From Paenibacillus selenitireducens (GTDB lineage: Bacteria > Bacillota > Bacilli > Paenibacillales > Paenibacillaceae), in the NCBI RefSeq assembly GCF_002021565.1, contig NZ_MSZX01000002.1:124027-188026 (forward strand): DNA of 64,000 nucleotides. Reading direction: 5' to 3'. The translations under genes and the position numbers were made by a program. The notes beneath the pieces are model-generated. The model saw only the letters and a program-made list of their open reading frames with translations. It was not told where the DNA came from and did not search any database. Below, one piece after another: positions 26,699-34,727 of this stretch. Position 1 is the first letter of the stretch. Every line of letters begins with the position of its first letter.

Positions 26699-28153
26699 AT
26701 GCTTGCATTCTTGCAAAGAGTAGGTAAGTCCTTGATGCTTCCGGTGGCAACACTTCCGGCGGCAGCAATACTAAATCGTTTTGGTGCGATTGACTATATT
26801 AAAGACTTTCATCTAGGAGATTCCGTAGGGGGATTTTTAAATCAGTATGTTGCTCCGTTTCTTGCAGCCGGTGGGGGCGCGATCTTTGATAACCTGGCGC
26901 TGATCTTCGCTGTTGGGGTTGCAATCGGCTTTGCGGCAGATGCGGTAGCAGCATTGTCAGCCGTTATCTCGTACCTCGTGTTGACGAACGTGTTAGGAAA
27001 AATGCCTACCGCTTTCGAATTCATCGGTAAAGATACGAAATTGGATATGGGGGTTATCGGTGGTATTATCGCCGGGGGGATCGCCGCATTCTTCTACAAC
27101 AGATACCATAATATTAAATTGCCGGATTGGCTCGGATTCTTCAGCGGAAAGCGGTTCGTTCCGATCATCACTTCCCTTGCTATGGTTCTTGTTGGTATTG
27201 TGTTTGGTCTCATTTGGGGGCCGGTTCAAGGCTGGTTGGATACGTTCGGTAACTGGGTTGTTGGATTAGGGGCTATCGGATCCGGCGTCTTCGGTACAGC
27301 AAACCGATTGTTAGTACCTTTCGGTCTACATCACGTAATCAATTCGATCGCTTGGTTCCAAATCGGATCCTTCACGGATGCAGCGGGTAATGTGGTACAT
27401 GGCGATATTCACCGTTTCTTCGCTGGGGACCCGAATACAGGTCAGTTCATGACCGGATTCTTCCCAATCATGATGTTCGCATTGCCGGGTGCGGCGCTTG
27501 CCTTCATCCACACAGCGAAACCTGAGAAGAAGAAATTAGTGGCTTCAACATTCGTAGGTCTGGCATTTGCATCGTTCTTGACAGGGATTACAGAACCCAT
27601 TGAGTTCGCGTTCATGTTCATCGCACCTGTACTATACGTAGTGCATGCAATCTTAACAGGGGTTGCCGGTGTTATCATGAACTTGCTGGATGTTCGACTA
27701 GGGTTTGGTTTCTCAGCAGGTTTGATCGATTATCTTGTGAATATCCAATTGTCTAAAAATGCCTGGATATTACTTCCGGTAGGCGCTGTGTTCTTCCTGG
27801 TCTACTACTTCTTGTTCCGTATCCTTATCGTGAAATTGAACTTGAAAACACCGGGACGTGAAGATGATGATGAGACCGCGGATAGCAACGTGCCTGCAGG
27901 TGCAGCGAATAGCCCATTATCTGAAAAAGCTGTTCATGTTCTTGGTAATTTGGGCGGTAAAGAAAATATCGTCAGCACCGATGCTTGTATTACGCGTCTA
28001 CGTCTTGTCGTGAAAGACGATAAGCAGGTCAATGACGCTGAATTGAAGAAATTAGGTGCAGCAGGCGTTATGCGTCTAGGTGGCGGCGCCGTTCAGGTTG
28101 TATTCGGTACACAATCTGAAATGTTAAAAGACGAAATCAATAAAAAATTGTAA
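26699..28153 (+). CDS. nagE: PTS transporter IICB, N-acetylglucosamine type (NagE/NagP)
   Basis: The 484-residue membrane permease has a IIC domain (residues about 1-385) and a C-terminal IIB domain (about 405-484). The segment LPDWLGFFSGKRFVPI, the FGLHHVINSIAWFQIG loop and FTGITEPIEFAF-like SFLTGITEPIEF resemble NagP/NagE more than PtsG. The IIB cysteine is in STDACITRLRLVV. GlcT control (leader upstream) would be usual for glucose, so glucose transport is an alternative. A terminator at 28195 separates it partly from ptsH. Confidence 0.88.
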   Translation: MLAFLQRVGKSLMLPVATLPAAAILNRFGAIDYIKDFHLGDSVGGFLNQYVAPFLAAGGGAIFDNLALIFAVGVAIGFAADAVAALSAVISYLVLTNVLGKMPTAFEFIGKDTKLDMGVIGGIIAGGIAAFFYNRYHNIKLPDWLGFFSGKRFVPIITSLAMVLVGIVFGLIWGPVQGWLDTFGNWVVGLGAIGSGVFGTANRLLVPFGLHHVINSIAWFQIGSFTDAAGNVVHGDIHRFFAGDPNTGQFMTGFFPIMMFALPGAALAFIHTAKPEKKKLVASTFVGLAFASFLTGITEPIEFAFMFIAPVLYVVHAILTGVAGVIMNLLDVRLGFGFSAGLIDYLVNIQLSKNAWILLPVGAVFFLVYYFLFRILIVKLNLKTPGREDDDETADSNVPAGAANSPLSEKAVHVLGNLGGKENIVSTDACITRLRLVVKDDKQVNDAELKKLGAAGVMRLGGGAVQVVFGTQSEMLKDEINKKL

Positions 28154-28194
28154 AATAGTAAGGTCACGTCTTTGAAACCATATACAACAACATA

Positions 28195-28256
28195 GTGCCA
28201 CGGGCGATACATGAAGCAAGATTTTGCTCACGTGGTCGCCCTTAGCACGTTTTTTA
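28195..28256 (+). terminator. Hairpin and T-run between IICB and ptsH
   Basis: Nested stems GTGC/GCAC, GGGCGA/TCGCCC and GCAA/TTGC are followed by GTTTTTT. It should lower the readthrough from the IICB gene to ptsHI. Confidence 0.75.
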
Positions 28257-28306
28257 TCCTACAGATAGATACCAGAAAATGGACAAACACAAAAGGAGTG
28301 GAAGAC

Positions 28307-28567
28307 ATGCAACAAACATTCACAATCAAAAACCCAACAGGTGTACACGCAAGACCGGCAGGAGCTATTTTAAAGAAAGCAAGTACTTTTGCTTGTAAAG
28401 TGGAATTAGAAAAAGCAGACGGTACACGAGTGAGCGCCAAAGGAATGGTTGGCATTTTGAAATTAGGATTGAAACAAGGGGATCAAGTAACCGTGATTAC
28501 AGAAGGTGACGGCGAGGCAGAAGCATTGCAAGCTGTTGGAGAAGTGATCGAATCCATTTTTGAATAA
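28307..28567 (+). CDS. ptsH: HPr phosphocarrier protein without regulatory Ser46
   Basis: This 86-residue protein starts at ATG 28307 (AAAGGAG upstream); the longer frame from 28211 lies in the terminator. It carries the His of TGVHARPA (residue 14, equivalent to His15) that is phosphorylated by enzyme I. Aligned with B. subtilis HPr, the segment AKGMVGILKLG replaces LKSIMGVMSLG. The HPr kinase target Ser46 is thus Gly, Ile47-Met48 is Met-Val, and Ser52 is Lys. It should therefore carry PEP-dependent phosphate but not act as CcpA corepressor. It is immediately followed by ptsI. Confidence 0.93.
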   Translation: MQQTFTIKNPTGVHARPAGAILKKASTFACKVELEKADGTRVSAKGMVGILKLGLKQGDQVTVITEGDGEAEALQAVGEVIESIFE

Positions 28568-28587
28568 GCTGGAGGGGGATGAAAGCA

Positions 28588-30324
28588 ATGATTCTAAAAG
28601 GTATTGCTGCAGCTCCTGGTTACGCGATTGGACCTGTGTTCGTTATGAAAGATAATCAGGTTAAGGTAGAGCGTAAGACATTGTCAGCACCAGAAGCAAA
28701 AGCAGAAGTCGTGCGTTTTTCGGAAATCGTCAATCAAGCGATTGAGCAAGTGAAGGAAATTCAAGAGCAAGCCCGTGAGAAGATGGGCGATGAGCAAGCT
28801 GAAATCTTTGAATCGCATATTCTGGTGCTTCATGACGATGAATTCGTAGGTCGTACCAAAGAAGTGATTCTGGAGAAGAACATCAACGCTGAGGCTGCTT
28901 TAGCTGAAGTAACGGAAGAGCTTGTTGCTTTCTTTGAAGGCATGGATAACGAGTATATGAATGAACGCGCAGCAGACTTCCGTGATTTGAACAAACGACT
29001 GCATGGACTATTAACTGGCGCGAAACAAGCGTCATTGTCTGACTTCGAAGAACCTGTCGTCCTCATTACGGATGACTTGACGCCATCCGACTCAGCCCAA
29101 TTAGATCGCGATCGTGTTGCAGGGTTCGCTACGAATATCGGCGGTAGAACATCACATTCTGCCATTATGGCAAGATCGATGGAAATCCCTGCTGTTGTTG
29201 GTCTAAAGGATGTAACGGAACAACTACATGACGGAGACATCGTCATTTTGGATGGAACGACTGGAGATTTGATTGTGCACCCTTCAGACGAGCAGATTGC
29301 GGCTTATCGAGTGAAAAAAGAAAATTTCGCGAAGCGTAAAGCGGAATTCCACAAATATATGAATGCAGCTTCCACCACGGTTGACGGGCATACCGTTGAG
29401 CTCGTTGCCAATATTGGAAACCCAGGAGATGCGCATAACGCACATAAGAACGGAGCGGAAGGGATTGGATTGTTCCGTACCGAGTTTTTATACATGGGTC
29501 GTCCGAACTTCCCAACGGAGGAAGAGCAATTCGAAGCTTATAAAGAAGTGGCGGAGACCTTCGGGAAAGATCACCCGATCGTGATTCGTACGCTTGATAT
29601 TGGCGGAGATAAAGAGTTAGATTATCTTGAACTTCCGAAGGAAATGAACCCATTCTTAGGATACCGTGCGATTCGTCTGTGCTTGGATGAGACGGATATG
29701 TTCAAGACGCAGCTTCGTGCCATTCTTCGAGCAAGTGCATTTGGTAATGTGAAAATCATGTATCCGATGATCGCAACGATTGTGGAACTTCGTGCAGCGA
29801 ATGCCATTCTTGCGGAAGTAAAAGCAGAATTGGATACAGCGGGCATCGCATACAATAAGAATCTCGAAGTGGGTATTATGATCGAAATTCCAGCGGCAGT
29901 GCTGGTATCGGATCAATTAGCGAAGGAAGCCGATTTCTTCAGTATCGGTACCAATGACCTTGTTCAATATACGATGGCGGCTGACCGGATGAACGAGAAA
30001 GTATCCCACTTGACCCAACCGATGAACCCTTCCGTTCTTCGATTGATCCGTATGGTGATCGAGAATGCGCATCGTGAAGGCAAATGGGTTGGCATGTGCG
30101 GAGAAATGGCCGGCAACCTTGTTGCCATTCCACTCTTGTTGGGACTTGGTTTGGACGAGTTCTCGATGAGCGCAAGCTCCGTGCTTCCTGCGCGCGTATT
30201 GATGAGTAAGATTTCCTTGGCAGATGCGAAGGAAATCGCAGCGAAAGCTCTCGATATGCAGACTGCGGATGAAATTCAACAGTTCGTACAAGACTCTTTC
30301 CCAGTCATTGAAGAGTTACTATAG
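28588..30324 (+). CDS. ptsI: PTS enzyme I (phosphoenolpyruvate-protein phosphotransferase)
   Basis: The 578-residue protein starts at ATG 28588 (GGAGGGGG upstream; ATG 28579 touches that site). It autophosphorylates from PEP and transfers to HPr. Visible are the HPr-binding N domain, the active-site His in GGRTSHSAIMARS, the PEP-binding barrel (FRTEFLYM, IVIRTLDIGGDKE, GIMIEIPAA, FFSIGTNDLVQY) and the catalytic Cys in VGMCGEMAG. Length is normal. It is 20 bp behind ptsH. Confidence 0.96.
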   Translation: MILKGIAAAPGYAIGPVFVMKDNQVKVERKTLSAPEAKAEVVRFSEIVNQAIEQVKEIQEQAREKMGDEQAEIFESHILVLHDDEFVGRTKEVILEKNINAEAALAEVTEELVAFFEGMDNEYMNERAADFRDLNKRLHGLLTGAKQASLSDFEEPVVLITDDLTPSDSAQLDRDRVAGFATNIGGRTSHSAIMARSMEIPAVVGLKDVTEQLHDGDIVILDGTTGDLIVHPSDEQIAAYRVKKENFAKRKAEFHKYMNAASTTVDGHTVELVANIGNPGDAHNAHKNGAEGIGLFRTEFLYMGRPNFPTEEEQFEAYKEVAETFGKDHPIVIRTLDIGGDKELDYLELPKEMNPFLGYRAIRLCLDETDMFKTQLRAILRASAFGNVKIMYPMIATIVELRAANAILAEVKAELDTAGIAYNKNLEVGIMIEIPAAVLVSDQLAKEADFFSIGTNDLVQYTMAADRMNEKVSHLTQPMNPSVLRLIRMVIENAHREGKWVGMCGEMAGNLVAIPLLLGLGLDEFSMSASSVLPARVLMSKISLADAKEIAAKALDMQTADEIQQFVQDSFPVIEELL

Positions 30325-30363
30325 ATCGAATAAGGCTTATAGCCAACAGTCTAGTCTTTAAAG

Positions 30364-30411
30364 AAAAAGCACTTCTTCGTAGTAAAAATGCGAAGAAGTG
30401 CTTTTTTTTTT
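30364..30411 (+). terminator. Strong terminator behind ptsI
   Basis: AAAAAGCACTTCTTCG / CGAAGAAGTGCTTTTT is a perfect long stem followed by ten Ts. The T-run directly abuts the repeat at 30411. Confidence 0.92.
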
Positions 30412-30480
30412 ACCACAATAGAATTTATTAAAGTTTCGACGTATCGAAACTTTAATAAATTCTATTTGGCGATAAAAACC
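30411..30480 (-). repeat. Palindromic hairpin repeat, 23-bp perfect arms
   Basis: AATAGAATTTATTAAAGTTT plus CGA (30417-30439) pairs perfectly with 30444-30466. The left end is ACCACAATAG and the right end TTTGGCGATAAAAACC. It is the inverse orientation of 23546-23616. Confidence 0.8.
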
Positions 30481-30587
30481 ACTCATGACGTCTCTCGGCC
30501 TCACCACCAAGAATGAAAATAAATGCGTTCTCACACACTTTGGACGCAATAGAAAGCATTTCGTCAATCACCACGGAGCGAGAAATG

Positions 30588-30771
30588 AACGGACACAGGA
30601 GACCTTAATGATGCCAAAAGTACTCAAAATGCAGGGTTAACGGACACAGCGGCTCTTATTATGCAAAACCTAAGCTATATACTCATGGTTCGAATGGAAT
30701 AAGGTTATCTGTGTCCGAAGAACGGCTAATCTATGAGCATAGTAAACAATAAGGCCTCTCATGTCCGTTAT
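30588..30771. repeat. 184-bp four-unit palindromic repeat, copy 1
   Basis: It starts AACGGACACAGGAGACC and ends GGCCTCTCATGTCCGTT. It contains four related units of the form CGGACANRRNNGACCTTAT: two direct and two inverted, forming nested inverted repeats. Copies of identical length are at 45818 and 63104. Confidence 0.85.
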
Positions 30772-30789
30772 ACACAAAGAGCTTAAATT

Positions 30790-31046
30790 CTACAGAGCTA
30801 GAGTCTCTTTTATTGCAGTTGGATCATGTTCAGGTTGTTCATGGACAACAGATCCGTCCGCAAGGCGCAACCACGAGTCGAATTGCCGCTCGTCTTCTTG
30901 CAGTTGAATCATCCGAGCGCCTCGAGGGAAGTCATCCCGGTCGTACGTGTTATACCCGGTAGCTCGGACATAGCAGAGTCGCCGAGTAAGTTCCCCAGTA
31001 ATAAAAAATAGACGTGCATGGCGGCGCGTCTCAAGAAAAAAAACTC
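30790..31046 (-). pseudogene. Decayed 3' gene fragment, protein-like reading frame
   Basis: On the minus strand a frame open from about 31046 to a TAG at 30790 reads protein-like text with no start codon, for example LTRRLCYVRATGYNTYDRDD and ARMIQLQEDERQFDSWLRLA. Its stop lies 19 bp from the 184-bp repeat. A shorter, mutated copy of the same text sits at 46007-46071 beside the second repeat. The family was not recognised; a C-terminal tail of a phosphoesterase-like protein is only a guess. Confidence 0.5.
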
Positions 31047-31133
31047 AAGCATTACTTAAAGCAAATACAGGCAATGGGTTTTGAAATTCAGATTAGCAAC
31101 CAAGAAGTCGGCTTTTTTAAAAAAAAGAATTAG
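31005..31133 (+). pseudogene. Short + strand reading frame, probable gene remnant
   Basis: A frame from 31005 to TAG 31131 reads HYLKQIQAMGFEIQISNQEV then GFFKKKN. It looks like the C-terminal end of a small protein, has no start with a ribosome binding site, and overlaps the minus-strand fragment in its first 40 bp. The rest of the 30325-31295 gap, up to the response regulator, shows no gene. Confidence 0.25.
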
Positions 31134-31295
31134 CTGAATCAAGGAAGTCTGCCTTATTTAGGTTGAAGGTACTTTTACAGTGCCCTCGATTACTGTCCGG
31201 ACGGTTACTCGATTTCATCAAGGGCAAACCAATATTTCGGAAACCTGTTATACTGTCATATATAGGAACTGCATGCGTAGAGAGGATAATGAACG

Positions 31296-32003
31296 ATGAA
31301 GAACTCTGTTTTAATCATAGAAGATGACCATTCTATTATCGAAATGGTAGAGAGTTATTTAACCAAAGACGGTTATGATGTCACGATTGCCACGAATGGG
31401 GAAGAAGGGGTTATCCGATTTGGCGAAGCACAAGGACAATTTGATTTGGTTCTTGTTGATTTAATGATGCCGAAGCTGGATGGTATGGAAGTGATTAAGA
31501 TGATTCGGGATCGAAGTCTTGTGCCTATTCTCATTATGTCGGCGAAGGATGGCGATGTGGACAAGGCGATAGGTCTAGGTTTTGGAGCCGACGATTATAT
31601 CGCGAAGCCCTTCTCCATGATTGAATTATCTGCGAGAATCAAAGCGATAATACGACGCGCTACCCAATATTCGAACATCGAGATCAAAGCGGAGACAGAG
31701 CCGATGTTGATGATGGGCGATTTGCGGATCGATCTGAACAATTATACGGTATTCAAAAATGAGGAATCGCTAAAGCTTACTTCCAAAGAATTCGAACTTC
31801 TCAAATTGTTCGCAGCGCATCCGAATCGTGTCTACACGAAGGCGCAAATTTACAATCAGATTTGGAATGATGAATATTACGGGGATGAGAATGTTATTAA
31901 TGTACATATGCGCCGATTGAGAGAGAAAATTGAAGATAACCCTTCCGAGCCACGGTATATTAAGACGCTGTGGGGTATTGGTTACAAGTGGGAAGGCGGT
32001 TAA
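31296..32003 (+). CDS. OmpR/PhoB family response regulator
   Basis: The 235-residue protein has a receiver domain with the acidic pocket IIEDDHS, the phosphoacceptor Asp in LVLVDLMMPK and the Lys in IAKPFS. A winged-helix DNA-binding domain (about residues 140-233) includes LTSKEFELLKLFAAHPNRVY and the recognition helix ENVINVHMRRLREKI. It is followed after 1 bp by the histidine kinase gene. The direct repeats at 32994-33022 in front of the ABC genes are the probable target. Confidence 0.93.
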   Translation: MKNSVLIIEDDHSIIEMVESYLTKDGYDVTIATNGEEGVIRFGEAQGQFDLVLVDLMMPKLDGMEVIKMIRDRSLVPILIMSAKDGDVDKAIGLGFGADDYIAKPFSMIELSARIKAIIRRATQYSNIEIKAETEPMLMMGDLRIDLNNYTVFKNEESLKLTSKEFELLKLFAAHPNRVYTKAQIYNQIWNDEYYGDENVINVHMRRLREKIEDNPSEPRYIKTLWGIGYKWEGG

Positions 32004-32004
32004 T

Positions 32005-32940
32005 ATGATTCTAGTGCTTTCTGGCATCATCGTTATCTTGTTAGGGATTATTTATATTCAATATCAATCCAGAACGAATCGGAGTAAGCAATTGCATAGC
32101 TTGCGTTCGGAGATCGAGCGTATTTCATTACATGCCACGAATGAGAAGCTTTTGCTATTTACCGATGATCGTGAACTTCAAGCCCTTCTTATTGAAATTA
32201 ATCGGCTGTTGGAGTCGCTTCATCAGACCTGCTCGAATTATGCCAAAATGGAAATGTCGATGAGAAAGATGGTATCGAATATATCGCATGATTTGAAGAC
32301 ACCATTAACGGTCGTACTTGGCTATATTGAAATTCTAGATCTCGATCCGAATATGCCAGCAGATGAACGTCAACGTATATTGGATAAAGTCCTTGCCAAA
32401 ACAAAAGAGACGCTTGCGCTAATCCATGATTTTTTTGATCTGGCCAAGCTGGAATCCGGGGATAAAGATCTCCCCATGACAAGAATACAAATGAATGAAC
32501 GATGCAGCACCACGATATTGGAATATTACGACTTACTTACGGAGCAAGGGTTTCATGTTCACATTGAAATTCCGGAGCATCCGATTTACGGATTCGGGAA
32601 TGATGAAGCGCTGCATCGCGTGCTCAATAATCTAATCTCCAATGCGATTCAATATGGCGGCCATGGCAAAACACTCGGATTGACGCTTCGAGAAGATGAG
32701 TCATCCGTCTATGTCGACGTCTGGGATCGGGGAAAAGGTATTGACGCCTTGCACATTGACCATGTGTTCGAACGTATGTACACGCTTGAAGATTCACGGA
32801 ATAAATCCTATCAAGGCAGCGGTCTGGGACTGACAATTACGAAGCGGCTGGTTGAGAGCATGGGCGGATCGATTCACCTGCGCAGCAAGCCTTACGAACT
32901 TACGGTATTCACCGTTCAATTGAAAAAAGTACAGTATTAG
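32005..32940 (+). CDS. Sensor histidine kinase, small single-span type
   Basis: The 311-residue protein starts at ATG 32005, 1 bp after the regulator stop. One N-terminal membrane helix (ILVLSGIIVILLGIIYI) is followed by a coiled linker without a sensory domain. HisKA carries the phosphoacceptor in SNISHDLKTPLTVVLGY; the N box is NNLISNAIQYG, the G1 box WDRGKGID and the G2 box GSGLGLTITKRLVE. The small input region suggests sensing at the membrane or through the ABC transporter, as in peptide-antibiotic resistance modules. Confidence 0.92.
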   Translation: MILVLSGIIVILLGIIYIQYQSRTNRSKQLHSLRSEIERISLHATNEKLLLFTDDRELQALLIEINRLLESLHQTCSNYAKMEMSMRKMVSNISHDLKTPLTVVLGYIEILDLDPNMPADERQRILDKVLAKTKETLALIHDFFDLAKLESGDKDLPMTRIQMNERCSTTILEYYDLLTEQGFHVHIEIPEHPIYGFGNDEALHRVLNNLISNAIQYGGHGKTLGLTLREDESSVYVDVWDRGKGIDALHIDHVFERMYTLEDSRNKSYQGSGLGLTITKRLVESMGGSIHLRSKPYELTVFTVQLKKVQY

Positions 32941-32979
32941 CTCATGGGAATGGAAATTCATTCATTTTCATGAGTTTTT
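32941..32979 (+). terminator. Weak terminator between kinase and ABC genes
   Basis: CTCATG / CATGAG closes an imperfect stem (GGAATGGAAA against CATTTT), followed by TTTTTC. It separates the regulator transcript from the transporter transcript. Confidence 0.5.
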
Positions 32980-32993
32980 CTATGTGATGCATC

Positions 32994-33022
32994 TTAAGAA
33001 TTTTGTAAGAATGGAGTAAGAA
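32994..33022 (+). promoter_or_regulatory. OmpR-type operator: three direct repeats at 11 bp
   Basis: TTAAGAA (32994), GTAAGAA (33005) and GTAAGAA (33016) are phased by exactly 11 bp. A -10-like TAAGAT is at 33042-33047 and the transporter ATG at 33082, so the repeats lie at or above the -35 region, as for an activator. Confidence 0.65.
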
Positions 33023-33081
33023 AAAAGAAAATTACGTCTAGTAAGATGTAGTTATCAGAGAAAGCGAGAGGGGAACAGGAC

Positions 33082-34005
33082 ATGGAGCATATCGTACGAA
33101 CCAATCGATTAACCAAAACCTATAAGGGGCAAGAAGTTGTCTCGAACGTAAGCATGAATATTAAAAAGGGCGAGATTTATGGTTTTCTTGGGCCGAATGG
33201 AGCAGGGAAAACGACGGTGATGAAGATGATGACCAATCTCGTCAAACCGACAAGCGGCGAGATTGAGATTTTTGGGGAGAAGTTAACACCCAATTCTTAT
33301 CACATCTTGGGTCGGATGGGGACGATTATTGAATATCCGGTATTTTATGATAAGCTGACAGCTCGCGAGAACTTGGATCTGCATTGTGAATATATGGGCT
33401 TTTACAATAAGAAATCCATCGATGAAGCGCTAGAACTCGTGAATTTAATCGATACGGGGAAGAAGAAAGTGAAAAGCTTCTCCCTTGGGATGAAGCAGCG
33501 ACTTGGCATTGCTCGTGCGATCACGACGAAGCCGGAACTCCTTATTTTTGACGAGCCGATCAACGGATTAGATCCCCTAGGGATTAAAGAATTAAGGGAT
33601 TTGTTCCGCATGTTGTGCAAGGAATATGGAACCACGTTATTGATATCCAGTCATATTTTGGGTGAAATCGAACAAATTGCGGATACGATTGGCGTCATAC
33701 AGGGCGGTCGATTGCTGCGGGAAATTACGATGGCGGAAATACATGAAGAGATGACGGATTATATCGAGATCATTACAACAGATTGCAGCAAGGCTGCTTA
33801 TGTTTTGACCGACAAACTGCAATTGAACAATATCCGGGTGATTGATAACCAATTCGTACGGGTTTATGACCAGCATATACCGCAAAGCGAAATCACGAAG
33901 ACATTGATCCTGAACGATATCGTGATTGACTCGATTCATAAGCGGAGCAGCTCGTTAGAGGATTACTTCTTGCAAGTACTGAACGGAGGCGGATTACGTG
34001 ATTAA
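33082..34005 (+). CDS. ABC transporter ATP-binding protein (BcrA-like)
   Basis: This 307-residue ATPase has Walker A GPNGAGKTTVMKMM, signature SFSLGMKQRLGIARA, Walker B LLIFDEPINGLDPLG and a switch His in SSHILGEI. The C-terminal extension of about 90 residues is typical of the BcrA/lantibiotic-immunity group. With the overlapping permease gene it forms an ABC-2 exporter. It is probably induced by the two-component system just upstream. Confidence 0.92.
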   Translation: MEHIVRTNRLTKTYKGQEVVSNVSMNIKKGEIYGFLGPNGAGKTTVMKMMTNLVKPTSGEIEIFGEKLTPNSYHILGRMGTIIEYPVFYDKLTARENLDLHCEYMGFYNKKSIDEALELVNLIDTGKKKVKSFSLGMKQRLGIARAITTKPELLIFDEPINGLDPLGIKELRDLFRMLCKEYGTTLLISSHILGEIEQIADTIGVIQGGRLLREITMAEIHEEMTDYIEIITTDCSKAAYVLTDKLQLNNIRVIDNQFVRVYDQHIPQSEITKTLILNDIVIDSIHKRSSSLEDYFLQVLNGGGLRD

Positions 34006-34690
34006 ATTAATGAAGCTGGAATTACGAAAATTTAAAATTATGGGATATATTCGAGTGGCTGCCATCGCCAATGTAATCATTTTCGGATTCATGATGCTGA
34101 TGAGTTATACGCCAGAGCTCGATGGGACGATTGTCTTTCGAGATTATAATGCCGTGTTTTCAATGATCGATGTATTTGTGAGAGGGACGTTTATTATTCT
34201 CGCCGCTGTCCTAGTGGGGCGATTCGTTATCGATGAATTCAATAGTAAGACCATTACCGTCTTGTTCATGTACCCGATCAAACGTCACAAAATCATTGCT
34301 GCCAAGTTATTGGTTGTTATCTTGTTTACGTTCGTATGCTGTGTGATTTCCATGGCATTCTTGAGTGCGTTGTATCTCATCTTCAACTCGTTTACGCACA
34401 TTGTATCTGGGGAACTGACCATGACGCTGGTGATGCAGCAGGTCGTTAAATTAGGCTTCAATGCGATATCCTCAAGCTTTATGGCACTTATTCCGCTGTA
34501 TTTTGGAATGCGTAAATATTCGCTCCCGACGACGATTGTATCTTCCGTGATCCTCGTGATGGTGACCTGCTCGAATAATGGTGGGTTTAACTTGAATGAC
34601 ATTATTATCATTCCGATTCTGCTAGCACTTCTGGGTGCCTTCATTGGATATATGTCGATACGGAAAATCGATCAGATCGATATCAATTAA
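33998..34690 (+). CDS. ABC-2 type permease
   Basis: The 230-residue protein with six predicted helices starts at GTG 33998 inside the end of the ATPase gene (8 bp overlap, GGAGGCGG upstream). The segment VIDEFNSKTITVLFMYPIKRHKI matches ABC-2 permeases of bacitracin/lantibiotic resistance. It makes the membrane half of the exporter with the preceding ATPase. The ligand is not predictable from the sequence. Confidence 0.87.
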   Translation: MIKLMKLELRKFKIMGYIRVAAIANVIIFGFMMLMSYTPELDGTIVFRDYNAVFSMIDVFVRGTFIILAAVLVGRFVIDEFNSKTITVLFMYPIKRHKIIAAKLLVVILFTFVCCVISMAFLSALYLIFNSFTHIVSGELTMTLVMQQVVKLGFNAISSSFMALIPLYFGMRKYSLPTTIVSSVILVMVTCSNNGGFNLNDIIIIPILLALLGAFIGYMSIRKIDQIDIN

Positions 34691-34727
34691 TTAGGCACGT
34701 TATTTTGAATGCGAGAGGAATGAGGAT

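Noticed and set aside
30826-31011. 61-codon + frame between ptsI and the response regulator
   Set aside because: It lies over the repeat-associated decayed gene read better on the minus strand, and has no ribosome binding site.
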